A stretch of DNA of 64,000 nucleotides from Fasciola hepatica (taxonomy: Eukaryota; Platyhelminthes; Trematoda; Plagiorchiida; Fasciolidae). The notes beneath the pieces are model-generated. The model saw nothing but the letters and a program-made list of their open reading frames with translations, had not been told where the DNA came from and searched no databases. The stretch is taken from positions 5,230,501 through 5,294,500 of the forward strand of contig CANUEZ040000180.1 in assembly GCA_948099385.1 (NCBI GenBank), written 5' to 3'. Position numbers and translations under genes: made by a program. Shown here piece by piece: positions 45,456 through 57,300 of this stretch (position 1 is the stretch's first letter; each line of letters starts with the position of its first letter).

Positions 45456-47034
45456 TATGTGAAGAGCTCGAAAGGCGTGCTGTCACCCCGCACTGGCTCA
45501 GTCAAAAGAACTGAAGGCTACCTCAAAAGCTTGGGGTTTCCCATATGTAGGATCGGGTTTAGGTTGTTATCAGGAATTCATCTCTTGAATAAAAGGGCGG
45601 CAAGCATAACCCCAAGATCTTCCCAATTAGAGGTGCACACTTTCGTCCGTTTTTTGTACAGGGGATCAGACAGAGCAAAATCACAACGTAGTGTAGACCT
45701 CTCGTCCCCCCCCTCGACCAACCTTTTGTTGTACGTGGCCCGTCGGATCTGAGACTGACAGGGATGGTTGTTTCGCCTTACTCTGAGACTGCCACGCAAA
45801 AAATGCCATAACCTTTTGGAGTGATGTGGTAGAAAGCTGTGAAGCAAAAGGACAGAGGATGGAACAATCACTCAAATAATGGTGGCTATAGTGGGGCTTC
45901 GCTTAGCCGCCTGCTTCTCCCAGTGACAGAGACGGACGGTTCCCTATATATATGCTAGCCATCTGTTGACTGCATCGCCCGTTATCTTGTGCAGAGAGGC
46001 TTTGCGGGCTTGACGCCGTTGGTGGAAAAATATCTCCACTGGCTTTTCAGAGGGTGACCGCCAACTAGCGCTGAAGCAATGGATGGTTGGCGTAGATAAA
46101 TCAATAAGTTCCAGCCTGAAGTCGCACGAGGAAGATGGGAACTAATGAACTGTAAAGACCTTAGAATTCACTGTACAGCAAGCTGAATTATGGGGGACAA
46201 AACCGGTTTGGAAGAGACTTGGCTAAAGGCCAAGAAGAAACGACTTTTTGGTCAGTCGCAGGTGAGTGATGTGTAAAAATATGAAGCTTTGAGTGAAAAA
46301 CTAATGGATGGTGAAGAACTATTTCAAAACCTCGAGCCTCGGGCATACCAGTGAGTCGAAGTGAGGTGACCTCCAACGGATAGGTATTGCTCTGAAGGAG
46401 CTTTGGACTGGATTTTTAAATGCAAGTTATGTCGTCGGCAGGAGAACTAAAGTGTAACACTGCAAGATGTGATAGAGCGGAGAAGAAAAGGGAAGAGATG
46501 AGCTTCAAGAAGCACGGAATTACCGGCCATGCCGTGGCTGTGGAGAAATAACCGTAGAATTGGCGGAACTAGAAGATTGTTGATTACCGGAGACAGTTAA
46601 AGAGATAAAGGTGGAACACGGAATTACCGGAATGGAGATGAAACCATTCTGCGCGAAATAGTGGAACGATAGAAGATGGAAGTTAGAGCATCGGAAGGAA
46701 AACGCCGTCGTAGCTGGGGTTGAGTCCATTTTATAAGGCATTCCATAGATCGTTCTAACAGTGCTTTGTCGTACTTTGCCGATGAAGAGTTAAAAGCGAA
46801 AATGGCAGGAACAGACGGGGACGAGAAGCAAAGGTAGCGGATGAATAATGAGAGAGAAGATGAAACAAGGATGAAGTGGCTATGGAACTAAAGGCATGAG
46901 GTGCTCAAATAAGTGGGTTCGAGAGCTGTTAGAAACCCAATCGAACTTCAAAAGTCATTTCCCCACCTGTGTACGGACTGTAAGTTGGATTATAATTTAT
47001 GCCGTGAGGTTTTTGCTTATGAAGGTTGTAACGG
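45456..47034. other. Mostly unassigned; start related to 20208-20360
   Basis: At 45480-45620 (+) a block shares TGGGGTTTCCC, AGGATC and GGTTT landmarks with 20300-20340. From 45900 to 46930 the plus strand is purine-rich, and the minus strand has short Ser-rich frames (46520-46741), as in the anonymous repeats, but I found no partner copy. The minus frame at 46929-47171 runs out of the diverged LTR. Confidence 0.35.
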
Positions 47035-47240
47035 TAAGTAGCGCGCAGCCCAATTAACGAATCACAAAGCCGGAACAAAATTGACTCGCTGATTTTACGG
47101 CGCTGAAATAACAGGTAAAACACATGTAAATCATGTACAAACCTCAACTGTGTGGCCAAAACGTTGAGCAACGAAGACCAGAGTTAAAAGTGGTCACTGT
47201 CAGGTACCAGCTTCACGGCGAAGCGTCCATTCACTCGGGC
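47035..47240 (-). repeat. Diverged BEL/Pao LTR (probable 3' LTR of element 2)
   Basis: Reads CCCAATTAACGAATCACAAA (47049-47068), CATGTACAAACCTCAACTGT (47131-47150) and GTGGTCACTGTCAGG (47190-47204), matching the LTR at 52527-52896 in the same orientation at roughly 75 percent. It lies about 1.75 kb beyond the 3' UTR of the inverted BEL element, in the right direction to be its 3' LTR, yet it is far more diverged from that element's 5' LTR than an LTR pair should be if the 5' LTR had aged with it. Confidence 0.65.
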
Positions 47241-48480
47241 TGTGTTGCTGTAAAACATCACTCAGCTGTTGTGACATGAATGGGGGAATGATGGATGTTA
47301 CAGTATAACGCCGTTTTCGGTCTGCAATGATAACTTCCTTTCATTGCAAAATTTTGGCCGGTTTTGCTGCCTTCCTTCATAATCTGCTTACTACCGCTAA
47401 TTATTTTGACTTTGTGAGTTTTACTTGTCCGACCGGTCATATATAAACGTTTGTGAGCCGCAATTCCGTCAGTCCGTTACCATGTGCTGGGCGGGCCGTT
47501 GCGCAGTTGAGGGGTGGTCTGCTCACCCGCAGCGTATGCAAAAAACAGCAGCCTTTGATGGACATGGGCAAGGATGTTTAATAAGTCCAGTGTGCGACTT
47601 GTGGACGAGGGGCACATTTCCAACACCCGGAGTTTCACGAGGAAAACTACCGTTGCGTTCATTGCAAGGCCGGATCACGTGAAAGCATCTCAAGACCCTT
47701 TTCTGGGCCACTCCATGCCGATTGCCATTCCTTTTGTAGCTTTTTATAACCGCAGTAGAAATTTGGCGCACAAGTCTCATTTTGTGTGCGCAACTAGGTG
47801 GTGGGACCCATATAGTGGTAACTTAGTGGTTGAGATCAAAAGGAACACCTTACCGGTGTTTTAGGCAACTGAATGAAATTGGAGTTATCTGCTTGAAGAA
47901 AACAACCAGCTTTCGCGGTTTTTTAGGTGTGTAGGGCAAGCCCGATAGGCAAACTTTAACGTCTTCACGTGGAATCCGATGCAAAATGCCATTTCACCTG
48001 CCGTGTTATGGATGTTTGAATGCATATCTATATAAAAACAATGAATAAAACATTTAAGTCTTTCCAAAGGCACGAATTAGAGCGGTTTATAATATGGTTC
48101 TTCATGAATTTTCAGTGTAATAAATAAATACACTGAAATAAAATGCCATTTGGGGCGTTTACAATACTCCGGTTGCCTTGCTGTTCAGCTGACTTTTAAT
48201 AGCTTCACCGAATGGAAAGGAGTTCATTTTCCTAAATTTAAAACTAAGTTGTTGATTACAACAATGGGTCACCGCAAGTCAGACACGCTATCAAACAGCG
48301 AATGAAGGGGAAATACACAATACAGGATACATCAAGGTTATTGATTCGCCCTACCCTGCCCAGACCCTCAAGCAAGTGCGTATGTCGGTTGCCAGAGGCT
48401 TCGTCTATTTTGGCTAGCTGCAGACACGCCCGCAGGTTTTCTTGAGGTTATGCTCCATGCACCGATGTCTCAGAGTATCA
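47241..48480. other. No recognisable gene; possible nested sequence in element 2
   Basis: Overlapping short frames occur on both strands at 47425-47864. None has a domain that I recognise. An ATAAATAAATACACTGAAATAAAATG stretch near 48120 resembles a decayed tail or poly(A) region. The interval lies between the presumed 3' LTR and the 3' UTR of BEL element 2, and its counterpart in element 1 holds the Penelope fragment and repeat G. Confidence 0.35.
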
Positions 48481-49013
48481 CTTGGAGACGATACAACATT
48501 ATTGGTGCGCGAAAAAGGGCTTCGGTGCGATCGGGATGAGTGGACAGATTAAGGAATGTAGAAGACTACTAGCAGGAAAGTACATGGTAAAATGGGGACT
48601 GAGAAATCCCGATGGAGAATCGAGATGGTTATAGGGTACTTGAAATAAAAGGGAGTTCAAAGTGTGGCATAATCACTGTGAAAGTATGTCTGACTCTAAG
48701 CTAATATCCGTTTGAACACAGGTTGGAAAACAATACTAGTAGGATGTCTCTGAAATAGAGAAGTTTTACAAACGGTGAACAAATGCTCATTACAAAGTCT
48801 CCCCTACTTCACAAACCATGTCGTGTCGTGTGGTAATTTGGAGTTTCGACAACTAAATCCATTGTAAATCGTGAAGACCTTGTAAAATTAGAAAGGAATG
48901 CACTTAAAATACTGCCTGAAAAGTAAGGGTTGCATAAGAATGCATGAGGGGTAAATAAATAAATTCAGCTTCAGTTGGCGTCAGCACAGTTGGTTTCGGA
49001 TCGGCCTGTCGCG
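48481..49013 (-). other. 3' UTR of BEL/Pao element 2, with integrase deletion junction
   Basis: Homologous at roughly 70 percent to 39085-39600. In minus orientation the last readable pol residues (NGLLILAGQH, just before integrase) run after about 50 bases into GCTGAATTTATTTATTTACC, which in element 1 lies after the pol stop. About 1.15 kb covering integrase and the DUF5641-like domain is therefore missing here. Confidence 0.75.
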
Positions 49014-50660
49014 TTAATGTTGCCCGGCCAAAATCAGTAGCCCGTTGGCTCGCATGGGTTTTAATCTCCGGGTCCTGCTATGCAAAAGCTCGCTTCTTTT
49101 GGTGTTATCGTCTATGTTAGCTAGCTCATGGGTCACGGACGGGAAGGCGTCTAGTTGTAGTAGGCGTAGAATTTTGAGTTCGGCTTGGTTCAGCCCACCC
49201 GGTAGTATCATCCCCACATTTAACGTGTTCTGTGGTCGTGTGACTTCCAAAACCATTAGAAGTACTTTGTATTGCGCCCAACAGACCACGGCTCTCAACA
49301 TTTTTATTCGGTCTGGCAAGTGGCACGGCTTTCCATTAGGTTTACGCTTCCTGTGGAGCTTGTAGCCAGTACCAGTCGTCTCATTTCGATATCACTATCC
49401 CCAGCAGTAGTGTTGGCCACATCGCTAGATGCAGCTAAAACATCCGGCCCCGGTGTCAACATCCGAAGCCCTTCTTGTGTTCTTAGACGCCTCGAGCAGA
49501 AGTCGGCCGGGTTCCTGGGGGACTGTACATAGTGCCACCGATCGGTCTTAGTCGACTCATGGATCACACTGAGTCTGTTGGCCACGAAGGTGAAAAAGCG
49601 ATTGCTTGCTTTGTTCGCGTAATATAGTACCGTGGCTGAGTCCGTCTGGGAAGTTTGGTCCCCAGTTTATCCGATCGAAGCATCTTCTAGTCAGTTGCGC
49701 GGCTTTCACGGCTAGTACTGCTGCAGTCAGTTCCAGCCTCGGAATGGACACCATCTTCAGTGGAGCCACTCCCGCCTTTGCGAATTCTATCTGATTGTGC
49801 CGCCCACCGTTTGTCTACCCGACAGACGTAAGCCACTATCCCGTAGCCTACCTTCGATGCATCTGAAAACAAGTGAAGTTGGGCGTAGCTGGTGCACTTG
49901 GTTCCTGTCAAGCGCCTTTGTATCTTGATCTCGCCAAGTTGATCTAGGCAGTGCAACCAGTCGCGCCGTCGCTTGTCGTCGTCGTTCTGGAGAAGTTCAT
50001 CCCAACCTGTCCCTCTCTGGCACAGCGATCGCAGCAAGCACTTTCTTGGTAACAACCATGACGAAACGAATCCTGGAAGATCATAGAGACTTTAGACTGA
50101 TGATAGGACTCCTCGCCATGTGGCCGGTTGTTTGGGTAGGTCCAGAGTGAATATGAATTCGTCACCTTCGAGCTTCCATCAAACTCCAAGCGTGCGCTCC
50201 ACTTGTGAAGAGGATCTCAAAAGCTCTCTTGCACACTCAATTTTTCCAGACTTTGAAGAAACGCTGTGATTCTCAGGGCTGTTTGAGGTTCATTTTGTGA
50301 GGCTGAACCCTCCTGCCTTCAGAGTGACGGTCGGTTCGGTCACGTACAGCATAGCAGTATTTGAGTCGCCAAAGGAACACAGAAAACTGTCCACGTTAAA
50401 ATAGTCCACTGCCCTTCCTGGCAGATTGCTGGTGCAGCCAAAACGCTTGAGGGTTTCCCGAAGGGGAAAATTAGCACAGAAGGGGGATGATACCGTCCCG
50501 AAGGGATGTACGGTCAGCCTCTACTCGTCCGGTGCACGATTCCCGTCGCTTTCAGACCACCAGAAAAGACGGAAGGCGTCCTTATCTTCAACGGGCATCT
50601 TCACTCGCAGAAACTTCTCAAACATGTCCGCAGAGATGGCCACTTTTCCTAGCCGAAAAT
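49014..50660 (-). pseudogene. BEL/Pao pol: RT and RNase H region, element 2
   Basis: Almost base-for-base identical to 36220-37865 of element 1. The translated frames are the same lengths with at most one or two residue changes (for example SRESRATD here and SCESRATD there; ILPGG here and ILPGE there). It shares the RT active-site change YFNVDS (near 50385-50410) and the frameshift between the FSDAS motif and the PRLEL motif (near 49780). Identity drops sharply at about 49056, where the RRLKPM codons end. Its minus-strand order is RT, RNase H, then a truncated start of integrase. Confidence 0.9.
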
Positions 50661-51277
50661 GACATAAAACCTCGACTGGTGGTGTTGTTTAGTCTGAGCC
50701 ATGTGGTCCAGCCAAATACGGTGCATGCTGCATGGGGTGCCTTGCGGCTCCCTATTCTTTGATCTAGGACACAGTGTGCTTCCCGTGCATCACAACCGAA
50801 CAGCAGATCTATTTCGTTATTCTGCCACTCCTTGATCGTAACCCCGTCGAGATGCGGCCACTGAGTCAGAATCGGTTGCGTTGACTGAGGCGCTCTCATC
50901 AGCAGATCTTTTATGGTGAATGCTTCTAGACTTTCTGCTCCGTTGTTGTTGACCAAGGAAACGAGTTGCAGGTGCAATTTGGTCGATTAAATGATCTGGG
51001 TGCCACTCACCGTGCTCACCGCTAATGAAGATTGATTCCCTCTCGTCCCATATCCCTCTGCAAACTCCTCTCTCACCAGAGTGGTATCCGATCCCCTATC
51101 CAAGAAGGCCAACGCTCTTATAACCCCAACTGGGGTTTCCACGCTGACCGCTATCGTCCCCAGACGAACAGGCTTGTTAGCAGGGCAGAACACTGAGCAG
51201 GCAACACTTAGCTTTGGGATTTCTTCGGCATGCAATTTCCTAGGTTTGTGCAGTAGTTGATGGTGTTTCCCATTCAT
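50618..51277 (-). pseudogene. BEL/Pao protease and protease-RT linker, element 2
   Basis: The frame at 50987-51277 is a retropepsin-like region. VRLGTIAVSV leads to ALAFLDRGSDTTLV at about residue 60, where families have D-(S/T)-G. Here the middle residue is Arg, so the active site is probably dead. It is followed by the linker frame at 50618-50977, with VTIKEWQNNEIDLLFGCDA and RIGSRKAPHAACTVFGW. The protease would cut Gag-Pol. Most of this region is absent from element 1, where a deletion of about 545 bp joins CACTGACGA to GTGGCAG. Confidence 0.85.
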
Positions 51278-51299
51278 CTATCCTGACTACAACTGAGTT

Positions 51300-52526
51300 T
51301 CGTTTGGCACACCGCTGCTCGATGTGGATCGCTGAGACAGACAAAGCACACGCCCAGCTTCCAGGTCATTTTCCATCGTCAGTGGATGACTCTGTTACGG
51401 AAGCGAGGACATCCCACTAGGTGATGAAGCTCGCCACAAACCTTTCATACCAACAAAGTTTCACCTTCGCAGTATGGTGCGTGCGTGTTTGCCCATAGTT
51501 GGCCTCTAGCCAGCTCCCTGGATCAGCTCTGTGTCGTCGCAGTCCTGGATAGCTTGCCCTTCTCGTGCACAAGTTGGCCGAAACGACTCTTTGATATTTG
51601 GGCATGACGGCCTATAAACCGCGTCAGGTCTTCAAACGTAGTTTCTTGCCCAAATCTACTGATCCCCCGGCTTCTCCAGCCCACCTAACTTGTATTTCAG
51701 TGGGTAAACTGCGCACTATTGTCTCCAATGCGTGAAGCGTATCCAGGCTCAATCGATAATCTAGGTAATTCAAAGCGATGCTGCAGTTTTGCATTTTCCT
51801 CACCAGACTGACTGGAGAACCTGACTCGCCTTTGGAACGTCTTGCCTATGGTAGTATTCCGTTGATCAAGTTCCGAGCGACCAAAATGGTTGCTCAAACA
51901 GGTCTTCCAAGATTTTACTTGCTCGGGTGTAGCCCCCCTTGGGATCCAGCATCGAGCGCCCGTCAATAGCTTCCCTGGCTCTTCCACGACAGTATTGTAT
52001 CAGATGCAAGAATCTTTGCCCTGGATCGGATACTCTCCTTTCCACAAAGTTTAGTATTGATTACTGAATTCGCAGTACTGTTTGGCGCTCACATCAGCTG
52101 GGGCCAATTCCACCTTCGGTAAGTCAATAGCGTGTGTTACACTGGCACAAGTCGGCTTCAATCGTTCCTTAGAATTGCTAGGTCGAATGGCCGCATGCTC
52201 CGTGGTCCCCAAGATCACCCCTCACTCCCGTTTTCGAAGCTGTTCTTGTCTGGCTGATTCAGCTTCTTCCCTAGCCTGCCTGAGCTGGGTTTCTAATTTT
52301 ACTATTCTCAACCTATAGACACCATCAAGTTTGCATTCTATATCATTGGCTGAAGTACATGAAGTTGCACTGGCAGGACTGGTAGACCTAACAACACCTA
52401 TGGAATCAGTGTCAACCAAGAATACCCCAGGGACTTGCCGCGTTACTTCCTGTCCAGCTTCGGTTTGTCTTTGTCTTCTTCTTGGCACTTCTGATTGATT
52501 TCCTCGTGACGATGTCAGTTGAGTAC
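51300..52526 (-). pseudogene. BEL/Pao gag with CCHC zinc knuckle, element 2
   Basis: Nearly identical to the gag of element 1, with the same stops: frames at 52222-52683 (running out of the LTR), 51697-51987 and 51417-51605. It is longer at the C-terminal end, where a minus-strand run at 51307-51350 reads VCFVCLSDPHRAAVC, a perfect CX2CX4HX4C zinc knuckle for RNA binding. That knuckle lies within the part deleted from element 1. It connects directly to the protease frame at 51277. Confidence 0.88.
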
Positions 52527-52896
52527 TGTACCAGTTATTCCGATCGTGAGAAACGCGTAGCCTAATTAACGAATCACAAAGTGAGAACAAAACTGGTTCG
52601 CTAATTCTATGGTGCTGAATTAACAAAGTATACACATGTATATTATTTACAAACCTCAACTGTACGGCCACAACGTCTAGCAACGAGGATCAGAGTTTAG
52701 CGAGGGTCACTGTCAGGCGCCGCCGTCAAGGCAGTCCAAGTTCAAACCAAAAATATGCCGCGGCATGTGAGCAAAATATAAACAAGTGTCGAAGTGTATT
52801 GATTGGTGCATGCTGTAATTGTTCGGGGGTTAATAAGACAAAGAGCATAGTTTCAACAATACAAGTATGTGGAAAAGATTAGGGAGGATTCCCATG
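52527..52896 (-). repeat. 5' LTR of BEL/Pao element 2
   Basis: Reverse complement of 34564-34935, near identical from TTTCCACATACTTG inward. The outer end reads TGGGAATCCTCCCTAATC here and TGGAAGTCCTCACTAGC in element 1, so the last 25 bases are more diverged than the core. It abuts the 3' end of a minus-strand LINE at 52897. Confidence 0.85.
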
Positions 52897-54330
52897 CAAA
52901 TAATTTACAGGAGCCTTGAACTTCTTGGTTGGCCTTGCATTGCGTATATTGGGACGTGTTCATTCCATGAAGCCTCTTGCTTGGCCAGAAAAGAGTTTGT
53001 TCCAGGTGCAACTCCAGAGACGGGAACGGTACTTGCTTTGTTTTCAATCCTCAAATATATTGTGTACCTGTTGAGTTTCTGAACTTTGGTGGTGATAAAA
53101 AGATTCTATTTAAAACAACACCTAGAAAGAATGCGAGGTTCAGCTTTAGCCGTTTAGCCAGAGCAGATCTGGTCCCAAGTGTTCGCCGCCCCATCTGTCT
53201 TTGAGATGAGTTGGAAAAGCAAATTAAATCTTCTGCCACTAGCCGTTGATTCTTTTCAGTGGCCACTCTGTCCCAATAACGCACGTTAGAGTAGACTAGG
53301 GAGCAGCATCCACAAAGGGGTCTCACGTGCGTCTTGTGGAGATGTTTTTCCCTTTCCTGATGGCGGAATGTTCTTCGAGGCTTGCCAGCCTTTTCCATTT
53401 GAGTAGGTAGGGTGTTCTGAGAAAGTGAAAGAGGCTGAATACCGCAAACCCCAATCTCGTAATAGAGAGGCCGATGGAAAATTGGTGTCTATGATTACTT
53501 AACATACTTGGGGGAAATTGCACTTGAAGATAAGAATACTGCTTTCCTCATCGGAAAATTTTCTTGTTAAACTAGTGCATCAAGAAATACAAGCTGTTAG
53601 ATCTTGGAGTATGCCACCGGTGACTGAACTAAACATGGTGGAATCAAAAGGCACACAGGGTTTTGATGTCGCAAAGAGGTGGAGACTGCCAAGGTGAACG
53701 ACATTAAAAAAGTCATTTATGTAGGAGTAGTGGACCCAGAACGCTGTTTTGTATGGCACCACCGGTAACAGGTTTGGGGTTTGGAGACGGATTCCTCTAC
53801 CTGAACCAACTGGTAATGGCTGAAGAAATAAGGATCCACCCCACCGGGTGGTGGGTCTGTGGTGCCAAAAGATTTGGCCCGTGGAAGAAGCTAAGCGATT
53901 GAGACCTGGTCAGAATCTTCCTTCACGTTCAGCAGGACATTAATCATGGACATGTCTTTGTTGGCAGCTTCCGCGACTGAGTGTGAGGAGTTAACTTGAC
54001 GAGTAAAGTGTAAACGGTTTTTCAGAACTCCCTGTCGACCCAAGTTGAGCAAGTCATTTCCTATTTCCTATTTATGATGAATTTCTCCATAACTCGGAAA
54101 ACAAACAGTATCTGACTTATAGGAAGATAATTTTCTAGGACAAAAAAGGGGTCCTTTTCGCACTGGGATATTTGTAGAGGTTTTCCACTGAGTATGGAAA
54201 GAGCTGAAATTCATCGGAAAATTGATCAAAGTTGATGGAAGGATAGGGATTCTGGGCCCCTTGAAAAAAACCGTCGGTGGACTACTCGCGGTGACCAGGG
54301 GGTTGGACGGTATCACGAAGACTAGTGGAG
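52897..54330 (-). mobile_element. CR1-like LINE fragment (fingers to thumb)
   Basis: The minus strand shows fingers at 54068-54316 (FHTQWKTSTNIPVRKG, then a broken YRPISLT-like run). The palm is at 53580-53762: a GGAIQNSVLGPLL reading in one frame, YINDFFNVVHLGSLHLF in the next, and the FADD box degraded to FATSK. The thumb is at 53051-53398 (LHKTHVRPLCGCCSLVYSNV). It is related to the lineage at 21668-26440, and frame breaks are frequent. The 3' end runs up to the LTR of BEL element 2, so that element may have inserted here. Confidence 0.75.
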
Positions 54331-57300
54331 TTCAGTTCAGTTCGTTTTTCACTGGACGAAAGTGGACCAGACCGATCGTTCTTCCCGATCGTTCCGTTGT
54401 CGGCTAGTTTCCGTGGCTCCCAACACGGTGGGTTGAATGTTTTGTCTGAAAGGCAGAAGTTGCTAGGCGGTGTCTTCTTCACAGACTTAGGTCCATTGGC
54501 AGAAGTACCGGAGGCTCACTACCTCATCCATGGTTCAGACAGCTAGCTCTGAGAATTTCGTGATCCAGTGCAAACCTATGGCCTCCCTGAATTTGGTGCA
54601 CAGCTGCATCCAACAGCATCCTCTGACAGTCTTTTCCACACAGGTACAGCCCTATGTGTAAAAAAATCAGCCAGTATGCCCAGGGCTGGGTGTGCACTCT
54701 GTGGCTGAAGACTGCTCCCCCTGGTGCAGCGCACAGGGGCAAAAACAAACAAGTCGTCCGTGCTGATACCCGACAGAACCTTTGTGATTTCGAATGCATC
54801 TATTAGGTCAAATCGGCATCAAACAGTCTTCAAAGAGAAGAGACCATTATCTTCTAGACGCTTGGAATAAGAATGCCTCTTTGACTGGTGACTTTTCTGG
54901 TAATAGTTCGCTGTGCCCCTTCCAACTATCCCCTACCCTTGCGAAGAAAGGGAGAAAATGCCCGCACACAGTACCCCAGAAGAGTTCGCACCAAAACCTC
55001 TTCAAACGAGACAAAGACTTCTGGCATTTTGCATGTGATAGAATTGCACTCCGTAGCTAACACCCCTATGACCATATTGACAGCTCCGTGGCAAACACTT
55101 GAGGGATTGAAGTCCTGCGTGACCATCACACCTATATCTTTTACTTTCGACAATCTTTGAAACCGAATGATGTTCGTTTCGTCGATGTTGGTGAAAAGTA
55201 TCTGGCATCCGATGAGATTCAGTGGTGAATCCTATCCTTCTGCCCATCTGAGCGCAGCCTTTATGTCCTATGCTAAATCACTGCCGGTTAACTTCACATC
55301 ATCTGCAGGGATGAGACACGGGTTTCTTGATTCTTCCGCCATGAAGTTTATACACAGAAGGGGGAGCAAAGGCCCTAGTACTGTACTTTATGGCACACCA
55401 CTGGTAAAGTTCACCAGCCTCGATAGATAATTGCCTACCTTTATATAGAAGCTACAATTTCCTAGAAAGTGTGCTATCCAATCACTTGCTTTCCCGATTA
55501 TCCATAAAATTCCAGTTCATAGCCACAGAGTCGGAAGCCTAACCGAAATCCAAAGGATGAATATCCACTTCCTTACCTCCATCTATTCGCCTTGCGGTCT
55601 CAACCAAGGTCATCGGTGGGTTAGTCAAACACGACCTATTTCAACGAGCCCATGTTGTGCAATTGTCGGTAGGTCGTTTCTAACCAGATGCGGGCCCAAC
55701 TGCTTTCCGATTATACGTTTCAAGCACTTGCACAACGCTGATGTCAAGCTGACAGGCCTACAATTCGCCTTCCGCCTGGATCCTATCTTATGCATTGTGA
55801 AGACAAAGGCCTCAAGCCAATCCGCAGGCACTTCGCCCTCCCCTAGAGGAGCTTCGTACGGCTGGTAAATAACCCCCGACAAGATATCTAAACGAGGCTG
55901 AACAGTAGCCGGATGGACTGCATCAGGTCCAGCTGCTTTGTGCTTGCACAGAAATTTGAGTTCGTGGAGCACCTAATTCCCATTTACAGTAAGCTCCTGA
56001 AGCACTAGCGTACTCCCTTTATCTGATCTCGTTGCACTAAGCATCTGATTCTGACGATACACGCACTTAGAGGACGTAAACAGAGCTTTTCCCTCGTCTT
56101 TATCGTCGAGACCAATGCTTATATCGGGTATTTCGAGGGTACCTACGCTCTCGTGCGGTTTTCTAGGGCTGCACATGAATGAAGAACGTCTTCGGATTTG
56201 CCTTCACGTTGCTGGTGAGTTTCTTCTCATACTCGCACGTTGCTCCTCGTTGCAGGGCTTGTGTCCCGCTCCCAGCTGTCTCGCAAGGGGCTCATTCGTA
56301 GTGCATGTTGTGAGGCTTGTGATGAGCCCATAGCCTTCTGCGAACAGCTAATACTGTTGCAATCGTAGGCTTCGATCAGGGTGGCCGGCCCCCATTTCTT
56401 CGTGGAGTCAGCGGAGCAAACTCTTCTGTCAAACTTATTAGCCCGGTTTTACAGCCTTCCATCTATCCTCCACAGGGGACTTCGGGACTTCCGGGTATCA
56501 GCAAATTCTTCGTGCCCTTGCAGTCGGTTGATCCTCATCCCCCCCAGCGTATTTCCAGACCAACCTACACCCTGATTTGTTGTGCGTTTCAGTGAACATT
56601 GCATTCACGGCTCCATAAGCGATCTCCCCCCAATGGCTCCTATACCACCGAAGAGGCGGCGTCAGATCGATACCTAGCTACCAGCATATTCAGTGTGGTT
56701 GAACGTTTTCCATCGCGGAAGTGCGTAGCTTCTGTTACGTGTTGCTTATGGGCGTGATTGTGAAACCACATCACCAGAGTATTTCCGGTGGTTTCCCTGC
56801 GGCCACACACACCCTATTTATTTTTGGAAGGCTCATTTCTCCCAACACGACGAAGCGCTGTGACCCACTCAACACCATCCGTAGGGGCTGGAATGCTCCA
56901 GAGTCTTCTCCACCGTCCGCTTGCGGTGCTCTGTAGCCACATACAGTCTCCACCGACCATGGGTCTAGGGTAACGCGACATGCTGTGGTTTGCGTGTTGG
57001 GTGTGACAGGTGCAAACGGGACTTCTTACTGATTATATTCAGCTCTCACGAAAAGCATCCCTCTACCCAGCCTACCGCTCATTCTGTATTGTCTGTAGGC
57101 GGTTCAGCCGCAAAGTTCTATGACACTCTGGTCCCTTTTCAGACGTGTCCCCGTGATAGCCATAATGACCGATCCGTTCGTTCTAGTCAGCAGTTCCCCA
57201 CACTTACCTCGTAAGCTACAGGCGACTGGCACCATATTGCGGCACCTTCTGCCAAGTCATCTGCTTTGATTATTTCTCTTTTGGGCCGTTGTATCCTCGG

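Noticed and set aside
47425..47864. Overlapping frames on both strands considered as a transposase or env-like gene of the BEL element
   Set aside because: No catalytic or membrane motif is visible, and the counterpart interval in element 1 holds unrelated sequence.
49045..49365. 106-codon plus-strand frame inside BEL element 2 (and its equals antisense to element 1)
   Set aside because: It is antisense to pol and open only because both copies share the same sequence; the sense frames carry the BEL motifs.
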